Assembly (NCBI GenBank): GCA_000402355.1
Contig: AQRS01000021.1
Coordinates: 1 to 19,284, forward strand
DNA length: 19,284 nt
Direction of reading: 5' to 3'
Source: Candidatus Iainarchaeum andersonii SCGC AAA011-E11
GTDB taxonomy: Archaea > Iainarchaeota > Iainarchaeia > Iainarchaeales > Iainarchaeaceae
Within the stretch, counting starts at the first letter, position 1. Each line of letters begins with the position of its first letter. Below the pieces are notes generated by a model. It ran no database searches, was not told the DNA's origin, and saw only the letters and a list, made by a program, of their open reading frames with translations. Below are positions 6,581 through 12,775 of this stretch, piece after piece. A program made the translations under genes and the position numbers.

Positions 6581-6763
6581 ATGTTGGGTATCCAAGTGAA
6601 GTTTACAAGAAATTCAAGCGATAGTTCTGGGCCGAGCTCCGCAATCGGAATAATGCGCTTTTTCGACACCGACAGCGGTGGCCCGAAAATCAGCCCGGAA
6701 TTTGTCGTGGTTTTTTCCGTGGTTGTAATCGTTGCCGTTGCGGCTTTCCGCATCTTCGGTTAA
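6581..6763 (+). CDS. Preprotein translocase subunit Sec61-beta (SecG)
   Basis: A short gene of 60 residues from the ATG at 6581, or 55 from the GTG at 6596; neither has a good ribosome binding site, and a TATA-like GTTAAAATT (6556-6564) lies 20-30 bases upstream. The protein has the Sec61-beta plan. A Ser/Gly-rich start (SSDSSGPSSAIGIMRFF) is followed by FDTDSGGPKISPEFVVVF, and a single C-terminal membrane helix ends in FRIFG. Family hallmarks are the GIMRFF and GPKISPE segments. This tail-anchored subunit belongs to the SecYE-beta channel for protein export and membrane insertion. The gene converges with the membrane-protein gene ending at 6780, 16 bases away. Confidence 0.88.
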   Translation: MLGIQVKFTRNSSDSSGPSSAIGIMRFFDTDSGGPKISPEFVVVFSVVVIVAVAAFRIFG

Positions 6764-6779
6764 GTGGACAAAACTTCTT

Positions 6780-7310
6780 TTATTCCCTGGCTTTTTTTGA
6801 CGCAAACGCTGCCATGTGGTAACCCAAATCGGTGAACAAAACCGCGGCAAAGTAAAGCGGTTCCCAAAGCGCTACCGCCACCATTATTCCAGCAAACTCT
6901 GCCAAAAGCCTGTTTTCCCCGATAAATGCAGCAAATTTGTTTGTTGCCGCGCGCTTTCCTTTTGTGATTGCATCGTGCAGCTTTTCGTCCGCGAACGCAG
7001 CCGCAAGGAAAACCCCCATTGCCCATGGAACCGTGGAAAAGTTCCCATAGAACATCACGGCAATTATGATTGTTGCGAGCGCGACCATGTGCGGCGTGGA
7101 ATCGAATTTTTTTGCGAGCACGTTGCCGAGAATGAGTCCGGATAATACGGTTGCGGCAACCATGCTTTCGGTCATGAGGAAAGCGAAAATCAGGCCGTAC
7201 ACCGCGCCAATGACAATGCCCAAAGCAAATTCGCCTGTTTCATCCGCGAGGTCATCCGCTGTTTTTACGAGAATTCCCGCGATGATGAAAAGGATAATCA
7301 GCTCTATCAT
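6780..7310 (-). CDS. Polytopic membrane protein of unknown function
   Basis: A 176-residue protein. The sequence is mostly hydrophobic, with about five predicted membrane segments: residues 1-16, 29-46, 52-65, 75-103 and about 145-165. Charged loops carry KTADDLADETGE (about 16-27), AAFADEKLHDAITKGKRAA (about 103-121) and FIGENRLLAEF. The acidic DDLADE stretch near the first helix is notable, but I do not recognise the family and no catalytic motif is clear. The start codon overlaps the dys stop as ATGA (7307-7310), so translation is probably coupled. It is the last gene of the ileS-dys operon. Confidence 0.75.
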   Translation of the reverse strand: MIELIILFIIAGILVKTADDLADETGEFALGIVIGAVYGLIFAFLMTESMVAATVLSGLILGNVLAKKFDSTPHMVALATIIIAVMFYGNFSTVPWAMGVFLAAAFADEKLHDAITKGKRAATNKFAAFIGENRLLAEFAGIMVAVALWEPLYFAAVLFTDLGYHMAAFASKKARE

Positions 7311-8281
7311 AGCAATCCATTGTCTTTCAGTGAATAAAATATTATCGGGAACGCTATTGTGGCGTCGCAGTTCACGTGCACGCTTTTTCCCTTTTCCTTT
7401 AGCTTTCCCCAGCTCTTCGCTTCCTTTGGCTTTGCCCCGCTCAAGGAGCCGTCGAATTCCTGCGCGGTTGAAACGTAAACCGCGTAATCAAGCCCATTGC
7501 GCAGAATGTTCACTCCTATAATGTGGTGCTTTGTTATTCCGCCGCCGAGGATTATTGCGCCGGTTTTCTCCGCGTTCAGGGCCGCGTCAGCCATTGGCTT
7601 CAAATCGGCTGTAACGTCTATTGCAAAATCTTTGCGCTTCTGCTTGAAGAAGTAAAGTTGCAGCCCGAATGCCGCTCCATCGGTTATTCCGGGGCAGTAA
7701 ACAGGTATGCCGTTTTTTGCGCACCAGTAAAGGAAAGAGCTTTCATCCAGTTCCGTACCGAGTTTTTTCATGAGTTCCGAAGGGCCCCAGATTTTCTTTT
7801 CCGCATAGCATTTTTCGAGGAATGGCTTCATTTTCGCTTCGAGCTTTTCAAAGGATTTTGTTTTCACCAGTATGTTTCCTATCCTGTTGATTCCCTTCCT
7901 GTGCAGTGCCTCGTCATCCTCATTGAACGAGGCAATTTCGTAATCATCAAATGCCCTTATTGCGTCGTGGTCGATGCTTCCTGAGGTTGTTACGATTGCG
8001 TCAACGAACTTTTTTTTGCAGAGCTCCTTCACCAATCCGCGAAGGCCGGTTGCCATTAAATTTGCCGTGAATCCCAGGAAAATGAATGCTTTCTGCTTTT
8101 TCATTTCCTTTATCTCTTCAATGGCTCTTGCCAGCTCCGTTGCCTGGAAACCGTTGAGAAGGAAGCTTTCAGAATCTATTTTGCCTTCGCCTTCGAGGTC
8201 TTTCACCAACCCAATCCCGCTGGGATTCCGTTGACGGGGCGCCAATTCCTTTAGGCGTGGATTATTTTTGCTTGTTTTCAT
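7307..8281 (-). CDS. dys: Deoxyhypusine synthase
   Basis: A 324-residue enzyme that transfers the aminobutyl group of spermidine to a lysine of initiation factor aIF5A, using NAD, in the first step of hypusine formation. Family segments are clear: TTSGSIDHDAIRAF, KNGIPVYCPGITDGAAFG, AIILGGGITKHHIIG, and STAQEFDGSLSGAKP followed by the catalytic-lysine motif AKSWGKLK, with the lysine at about 293 (equivalent to human Lys329). VHVNCDATIAFP closes the domain. Length is normal for archaea. Its start overlaps the ileS stop as ATGA (8278-8281) and its stop overlaps the next gene in the same way. Pairing with ileS puts two translation functions in one operon; aIF5A itself is not in the window. Confidence 0.97.
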   Translation of the reverse strand: MKTSKNNPRLKELAPRQRNPSGIGLVKDLEGEGKIDSESFLLNGFQATELARAIEEIKEMKKQKAFIFLGFTANLMATGLRGLVKELCKKKFVDAIVTTSGSIDHDAIRAFDDYEIASFNEDDEALHRKGINRIGNILVKTKSFEKLEAKMKPFLEKCYAEKKIWGPSELMKKLGTELDESSFLYWCAKNGIPVYCPGITDGAAFGLQLYFFKQKRKDFAIDVTADLKPMADAALNAEKTGAIILGGGITKHHIIGVNILRNGLDYAVYVSTAQEFDGSLSGAKPKEAKSWGKLKEKGKSVHVNCDATIAFPIIFYSLKDNGLL

Positions 8282-11229
8282 TTTTCCGCCTTCAGCCTGA
8301 TGTAAAACTCGCGCTCCAGGATTTTTTCCATTGTACCTTTTCCCGCAACAATTTTTGTGTTCGTGCTTTCCTCTATTTCTTTTTTGTGTTTCGAAACGAA
8401 TTTCAAATCATTTGAATCGAGCTCCATTTTGACCTTATCTTTCGGGTTGAGCTTGAGCTGCTTGCGTGCATCCTGTATGCGCCTGCGCACTTCCATCAGC
8501 TCCCATTCTTCTTTCAAATCGGAGTCTGCATCAATATTCAGGAGCAATTTCCCTTCCCCAAAAGGCTTTTCCGCGTAATTCCCTTTTGGCGATGTTTTCG
8601 CTTCGGTGAATTTTTTCACGTTCGCGGCCTGCGCAATTATTTTTTTCACGGCGCCGGTTTCCTTCCCTGTTTTGGTTACAAGCACAAGCTCTTTCAGTGG
8701 CCAACGCAGCCTCAATTGGTTCTGTTCGCGCATGCTCAGCGATTCCTGGATGATTTGCTTCGCCTTCTCCATTTCCTTTTCAAGAGGTTCGCTGTAATTC
8801 TTTTTCTCGAATTCAGGCAACTCCGTAAGATGTATGGATTCCTGCATTCCTTTGCGCTTCGCGTGCAGGTAAAAATGTTCGGCAATGTGCGGCGTTATAG
8901 GCGCGAGCATCCTGATTAATGAATAAAGAACGTGGCTGAAGGTTGCATCCAGCGCCTTTTTGATTTTTCCTTTGCCGCGTTCGCGCACGAGCTTTATGTA
9001 TGTGCGGCTGAATTCCTCGAGCACAAAGTATTCAATGAGTGAAACCACTTTCGGGTAATTGTATGAGTTGTAATTTTCCTTCACTTCTTTTGCCAGTAAA
9101 TTCAGTTTGCTTATAATCCACTTGTCCTCGGTTTCCAGCTTTGCCGCACTTATTTTTTCGTGCTTTTTGAAATCAAGCTCGAGGTAAGTTGCCGCATAAT
9201 TGTAGCTGTTCCACAAGGTGTTGAAGAACCTCTGCACATCCTTGAATGCGTTCACATCAAATGCCATGTCCTCTCCCTTGAAGTTCTCGGCAAGGTAAAA
9301 GCGCAAATAATCGCGGTTGTGCTTTTCGATTATTTCTTTCGGCGCAATGATGTTTCCGCCGCTCTTGTGCATTTCGCGCTTGTCAACATCCAGAATAAGG
9401 CCGTGCATTGCAATGGCTTTGAACGGCTTTTCATCGAAGCAGATTGTGCTTGTTATGAGCTGTGAGTTCCACCATCCCCTTATCTGGTCTTTTCCCTCGA
9501 TGTTTATGTCCGCGGGCCAGTACTTTTCGAATTTCTCTTTTTTGCTTGGGTAGCCGATGCTTCCCCAGCTTGTTACTCCCGAGTCGAACCAGACATCAAG
9601 GACTTCTGGTATTCTTTTCATTGTCCCTTTGCCGCATTTTTTGCATCCCCATTGGACTTCATCTATCCATGGCTTGTGCAGATCCTTTATTTTTCCCTTG
9701 TAATGTTCCTTGAGTTCCTTTGCCGAACCCATGATTTTCCTGTTTCCGCACGAATTGCAGATCCAAATGGGCAAAGGGGTTCCCCAATAGCGCTGCCTTG
9801 AAACCGGCCAGTCCCCCAAATTTTCTAGCCAGTTCCTGAACCTGTCCTTGCCCCACGAAGGGTACCACTCAACTGTTTCATTGAGTTCAATCATTCTTTT
9901 TTGTATTTGTGTTACGCGGAAGAACCATTGCGGGGTTGAAATCATGAGCAATGGGCTTTTGCAGCGCCAGCAGACCGGGTAATCATGGGTATAGTTGTGC
10001 CTGTAAATGAGCGCATTCATCTGCGCGAGGTCTTCAATTATTTCCGCATCAACGGCCCTTGCTTTCTTGCCCGCGTATTTTCCAGCTTCTTTCTCGAGCA
10101 ACCCATTGATTCCGACTATGCTTACAACAGGCAATCCTGCTTTTGTGCCGGCATCGTAATCCTCTTTTCCGCAGCCCGGCGCTGTATGCACAAGGCCTGT
10201 TCCGTCTTCAATGCTTACATAGCGTTCGCTCATTATTACTCTGTAAGCTAAATCTCCTGGTTGAGGTAAATTTCCTGAAACCATTTTGATTTTTTTATTT
10301 TCGAATGCGCTCTTGCCAAGTGGAGGGTATTTTTTAATGTCATTCCAGTCAATATTCAAATTTTTTGAAAGCGGATTTTCGTACTGCATCCCTTCGAGTT
10401 CTTTTCCCTTGAATTCCTTTTTTATTGTGTAGCCGGCTTCGGCCGCGTCCATGAGCTGCTGGAGCCTTTCCTTTGCGAGTATCCATGTTTCAGTGCCAAC
10501 CCCGGCCTCGACGTACTCGAACTTCGGGTGCGCCATTACTCCTGTGTTGCTTGGCAATGTCCATGGAGTGGTTGTCCAGATAACCAGGTAAGTGTTTTCT
10601 TTTCCCTTTACTTTGAATTTCACGTAGATTGATGTGTCGGTCTGTTTCACGTATTCAATCTCGTTGTATGCAACCGCGGTTTCGCAGTGCGGGCACACAT
10701 GCACAGGATACTTGTCCAAATAAAGCAGGCCTTTTTCGTCGGCTTTTTTGAATGTCCACCAGATTGCTTCAATATACTCGCTGTTGAGTGTAAGGTATGG
10801 GTTTTCCCAGTCCATCCAGACCCCCAAATTGTCGAATTCCCGGTTCATTATTCCGATGTGTTCTGTCGCGAAGTTCCTGCATTCCATGATGAATTTGTCA
10901 ACGCCGTATTTTTCAATTTCAGCTTTTGTTTTGAAGCCCAATTTTTTTTCCACCTTATTTTCTATCGGCAATCCATGCGTGTCATAGCCGGGCTGGTCAA
11001 GCACTGAAAGGCCCTGCATTCTTTTGTTGCGCATGGTGATGTCTTTCACTATTTTGTTGAGCGCGGTTCCGATGTGTATGTGCCCTGACGCGTATGGGGG
11101 GCCATCCATCATGTAGAAGCCTTTCGCTTTTGCCTTCCCTTTCCTGGCTTTTTTCGCGATGGAGTTCTTTTCCCAGAATTTCCGCACTTCTTCCTCTTTT
11201 GCGAGGGTGTATTCTTCGAGCTTTTCCAT
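8278..11229 (-). CDS. ileS: Isoleucyl-tRNA synthetase
   Basis: A 983-residue class I synthetase that charges tRNA-Ile. The HIGH-type motif is GHIHIG at 49-54 within PPYASGHIHIGTALNK. The editing domain shows VIWTTTPWTLPSNTG and GTGLVHTAPGCGKEDYDAG. SRQRYWGTPLPIW is present, and the KMSKS equivalent is MHKSGGN with Met620-His621-Lys622-Ser623, a variant that keeps the key Lys-Ser. Four CxxC pairs (CPHC about 180, CWRC about 420, CNSC about 490, CKKC about 530) suggest bound zinc. The C-terminal half carries the anticodon-binding helical domain. It heads an operon with dys and a membrane protein. A tRNA-Ile gene lies 162 bases upstream on the same strand and no clear TATA box separates them, so co-transcription is possible. 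Confidence 0.98.
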   Translation of the reverse strand: MEKLEEYTLAKEEEVRKFWEKNSIAKKARKGKAKAKGFYMMDGPPYASGHIHIGTALNKIVKDITMRNKRMQGLSVLDQPGYDTHGLPIENKVEKKLGFKTKAEIEKYGVDKFIMECRNFATEHIGIMNREFDNLGVWMDWENPYLTLNSEYIEAIWWTFKKADEKGLLYLDKYPVHVCPHCETAVAYNEIEYVKQTDTSIYVKFKVKGKENTYLVIWTTTPWTLPSNTGVMAHPKFEYVEAGVGTETWILAKERLQQLMDAAEAGYTIKKEFKGKELEGMQYENPLSKNLNIDWNDIKKYPPLGKSAFENKKIKMVSGNLPQPGDLAYRVIMSERYVSIEDGTGLVHTAPGCGKEDYDAGTKAGLPVVSIVGINGLLEKEAGKYAGKKARAVDAEIIEDLAQMNALIYRHNYTHDYPVCWRCKSPLLMISTPQWFFRVTQIQKRMIELNETVEWYPSWGKDRFRNWLENLGDWPVSRQRYWGTPLPIWICNSCGNRKIMGSAKELKEHYKGKIKDLHKPWIDEVQWGCKKCGKGTMKRIPEVLDVWFDSGVTSWGSIGYPSKKEKFEKYWPADINIEGKDQIRGWWNSQLITSTICFDEKPFKAIAMHGLILDVDKREMHKSGGNIIAPKEIIEKHNRDYLRFYLAENFKGEDMAFDVNAFKDVQRFFNTLWNSYNYAATYLELDFKKHEKISAAKLETEDKWIISKLNLLAKEVKENYNSYNYPKVVSLIEYFVLEEFSRTYIKLVRERGKGKIKKALDATFSHVLYSLIRMLAPITPHIAEHFYLHAKRKGMQESIHLTELPEFEKKNYSEPLEKEMEKAKQIIQESLSMREQNQLRLRWPLKELVLVTKTGKETGAVKKIIAQAANVKKFTEAKTSPKGNYAEKPFGEGKLLLNIDADSDLKEEWELMEVRRRIQDARKQLKLNPKDKVKMELDSNDLKFVSKHKKEIEESTNTKIVAGKGTMEKILEREFYIRLKAEK

Positions 11230-11277
11230 TCAAACCAACTTCTGCGCTTTTCTTGTTCTTACACTTTTCTTTCTCAT
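11230..11277 (-). CDS. Possible 15-residue leader ORF before ileS
   Basis: The frame ATG (11275-11277) to TGA (11230-11232) encodes MRKKSVRTRKAQKLV, and its stop directly abuts the ileS ATG. It is strongly basic and contains no Ile codons, so it is not an obvious isoleucine attenuator. No ribosome binding site is clear. The surrounding RNA is a long purine-rich tract, so this could be chance. Confidence 0.2.
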   Translation of the reverse strand: MRKKSVRTRKAQKLV

Positions 11278-11377
11278 TTTTCTCTTGCACTCTTTCTTTT
11301 TGGTCCAGCTTCCTTGTGCCCGAAGGGTACGAGGCCGTGCAGAACCGCTTTCTGCCCGGTTTCCTTTCTCTTGCAAA

Positions 11378-11391
11378 GAGAAAGAAAAAGG
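11378..11391 (-). terminator. T-rich end of the tRNA-Ile transcript
   Basis: Directly after the tRNA the minus strand reads CCTTTTTCTTTC and runs into a CTTTCTCTT/AAAGAGAAAG stem-loop (about 11363-11386). This is a plausible tRNA terminator, though read-through into ileS is not excluded. Confidence 0.4.
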
Positions 11392-11466
11392 TGGGCGTAG
11401 ACGGATTCGAACCGTCGACCCTTGGTGTATAAGACCAATGCTCTGACCAGGCTGAGCTATACGCCC
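11392..11466 (-). tRNA. tRNA-Ile (anticodon UAU)
   Basis: A 75-base cloverleaf. The acceptor stem is GGGCGTA/TACGCCC with discriminator A. The D-stem is GCTC/GAGC. The anticodon stem is TTGGT/ACCAA, closing the seven-base loop CTTATAC; with U33 in place the anticodon is UAU (11429-11431), which reads the Ile codon AUA. The T-stem is GACGG/CCGTC with loop TTCGAAT. C4-G69 and U12-A23 match isoleucine identity pairs known from E. coli. There is no intron and no encoded CCA. Most archaea instead read AUA with a CAU tRNA modified to agmatidine, so this anticodon is unusual. Confidence 0.93.
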
Positions 11467-11467
11467 T

Positions 11468-11576
11468 CGCCGCAAACCCGCGGCGGTAGGGTGCCCTGTC
11501 TTCGTCCACTTAGGGGACTCGACAGGCCTTGCTTCGCAACGGTTACGCAGTTCGGCTTCTTAATGAATTATATAAG
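11468..11576 (-). promoter_or_regulatory. tRNA-Ile promoter and structured 5' leader
   Basis: On the minus strand a TATA box, CTTATATAATT (about 11567-11577), would start RNA near 11545, leaving about 80 bases before the tRNA. That leader holds two hairpins: CCTGTC/GACAGG with an inner GTCC/GGAC (11495-11526), and CGCCGC/GCGGCG (11468-11485), which ends one base from the mature tRNA 5' end. Confidence 0.5.
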
Positions 11577-11627
11577 AGGGCTGAATTAGGTTTTAAAAGG
11601 TTTAACAACGACAGTTTCGTCCGAGAA

Positions 11628-11665
11628 GTGCCTTCCCTTTCGGGAACCTTCGGTCGGAAGGGCAC
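11628..11665. repeat. Hairpin downstream of the OB-fold gene
   Basis: GTGCCTTCC (11628-11636) pairs with GGAAGGGCAC (11656-11665), with one bulge, around an inner CCCTTTCGGG palindrome. It is one of three consecutive hairpins between 11628 and 11725 in the spacer beyond the OB-fold gene. The rest of this 11527-11737 spacer holds no gene that I can support. Confidence 0.4.
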
Positions 11666-11672
11666 GACGGAA

Positions 11673-11702
11673 TGTTGGGTGCGAGGGATCCTGCTTTGCA
11701 GG
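11673..11702 (-). repeat. 30-base repeat with hairpin core, copy A
   Basis: On the minus strand: CCTGCAAAGCAGG, five variable bases, then TCGCACCCAACA. The same layout, with 25 of 30 bases identical, occurs on the plus strand at 12731-12760. The first part is itself a CCTGC/GCAGG hairpin. A further GCGAGCC/GGCTCGC hairpin lies at 11709-11725. Confidence 0.65.
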
Positions 11703-11737
11703 GCCCTGGCGAGCCTTCGGCTCGCATGAAAGTTTGC

Positions 11738-12094
11738 CTATTCTTCGAGTTCCTTGAGGCTAATGTTGTTCGAGGTGTCAACCTCAAAGCCGGCCTGTGC
11801 TTCCCTGATTTTTCCGTATTTGCCGAGGTTTAAACGGAGCGAGCCCCTGTAAACGGCGGTATAGGCATTCTCGAGTGAGTAATAATTCCATTTTTTGAGT
11901 TCCTTTATCTGCTCGTCCCAAACGGAGAGGTAGATGCATCCTGTTTCGTCGCCGCATAAAACGTCTGCAACGTTGTGGAACATTGAATCGGTTTTTGCCG
12001 TGACTTTCCGCGTTTCCGAGATTTCCTCAATCTTCACGAGGAGATTGACTTTTCTCTGCTCCTGCTTAAGGTCCTTCACTTTTTGTTCCGGCAT
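11738..12094 (-). CDS. Single-OB-fold ssDNA-binding protein (archaeal SSB/RPA-like)
   Basis: A 118-residue protein that is one OB fold. Matching segments are KVKDLKQEQRKVNLLVKIEE, the beta hairpin ISETRKVTAK, VADVLCGDETGCIYLSVWDE (typical of archaeal SSB and eukaryotic SOSS-type SSB), KKWNYYSLENAYTAVYRGSL and RLNLGKYGKI. Family members bind single-stranded DNA in replication and repair. The short tail ends acidic (KELEE), as in many SSBs. It starts nine bases after the kinase gene, so the two share a transcript. GC-rich hairpins follow its stop codon. Confidence 0.87.
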   Translation of the reverse strand: MPEQKVKDLKQEQRKVNLLVKIEEISETRKVTAKTDSMFHNVADVLCGDETGCIYLSVWDEQIKELKKWNYYSLENAYTAVYRGSLRLNLGKYGKIREAQAGFEVDTSNNISLKELEE

Positions 12095-12103
12095 TTTGAA
12101 AAA

Positions 12104-12631
12104 CTACCCCAATTTTTTTAGTGCCTGCTCTATTTTTGCGTAAAGCTTTTCCTGTGCCGAGTCATTAATTATTTTGAGTTTTGCCGCGTCAAGAACTTTC
12201 TGCAGCCCCTTGTCCTTGATGTCCCTTTCATCCCTTTCAAAGAATTTTTGCTCGTTGCTGCTGTCCTCATGCGTTCTCCTTTCGAAGCGCTTGTCCTTTG
12301 GCGCCTCAACCATTATAATTTTAAGTTTCGGGAACTTTTTTTTGAAGAAATCTATTTCCTCTATTGAGCGTGGCCCCACAAGAACAATGTTGCCCTTTTC
12401 CTTTATCTTTTCATTAAGCAGTTTTGCGACCGCATCCATTCCCAATTCTTCGCGGAGCGAGTCCCCGAGTTCAAGAAGATTTTCCTTTGTGGGCTCAACC
12501 CCTTTTTTTATGAGGGCTTCTTTGAGCACGGAGCTGAATGTGTATTTCGCGTATCCGTGCTTTTCCGCGAGGTAATCCGCTGCCGTGTCCTTTCCGGAGC
12601 GCGCCCTCCCCGCGATTATTATTACTGCCAT
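12104..12631 (-). CDS. P-loop nucleotide kinase (dephospho-CoA kinase/NMP kinase-like)
   Basis: A 175-residue protein. The Walker A motif is GRARSGKD at 8-15. FSSVLKEALIKKG and LGDSLREELGMDAVAKLL (about 55-72) match the acceptor-binding region of archaeal proteins often annotated as dephospho-CoA kinase or adenylate kinase-like. IVLVGPRSIEEIDFFKKKF supplies the Walker B-type strand, and KDKRFERRTHEDS is the arginine-rich lid. INDSAQEKLYAKIEQAL is the C-terminal strand-helix. The fold is secure but the substrate is not; archaeal CoA synthesis generally uses an unrelated dephospho-CoA kinase, so another nucleotide or small metabolite is possible. It is followed directly by the OB-fold gene. Confidence 0.82.
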   Translation of the reverse strand: MAVIIIAGRARSGKDTAADYLAEKHGYAKYTFSSVLKEALIKKGVEPTKENLLELGDSLREELGMDAVAKLLNEKIKEKGNIVLVGPRSIEEIDFFKKKFPKLKIIMVEAPKDKRFERRTHEDSSNEQKFFERDERDIKDKGLQKVLDAAKLKIINDSAQEKLYAKIEQALKKLG

Positions 12632-12730
12632 GAAAGATTGGTTCTGGAGAGTTATTAAAAAACTAGGGCAAACAAAATTTGTTGCCAGAATTCAAAAAAA
12701 GAAAGTTGGCTGTGGAAGCGAAGCCAAGCT

Positions 12731-12760
12731 CCTGCAAAGCAGGGGCTGTCGCACCCAACA
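12731..12760 (+). repeat. 30-base repeat with hairpin core, copy B
   Basis: CCTGCAAAGCAGG, then five variable bases, then TCGCACCCAACA, matching copy A at 11673-11702 in inverted orientation. It sits 16 bases beyond the thermosome stop codon, between the thermosome and kinase genes. Additional pairing, CAACAG/CTGTTG, follows at 12756-12773. Confidence 0.65.
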
Positions 12761-12775
12761 GCCGAAACTGTTGTG

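Noticed and set aside
6391..6624. A 77-residue plus-strand ORF overlapping the Sec61-beta start
   Set aside because: No family resemblance and no ribosome binding site; it crosses the structured stretch and overlaps a gene with clear homology in another frame.
10997..11509. A 170-residue minus-strand ORF spanning tRNA-Ile and the start of ileS
   Set aside because: It reads through a complete tRNA and the conserved ileS N-terminus out of frame.
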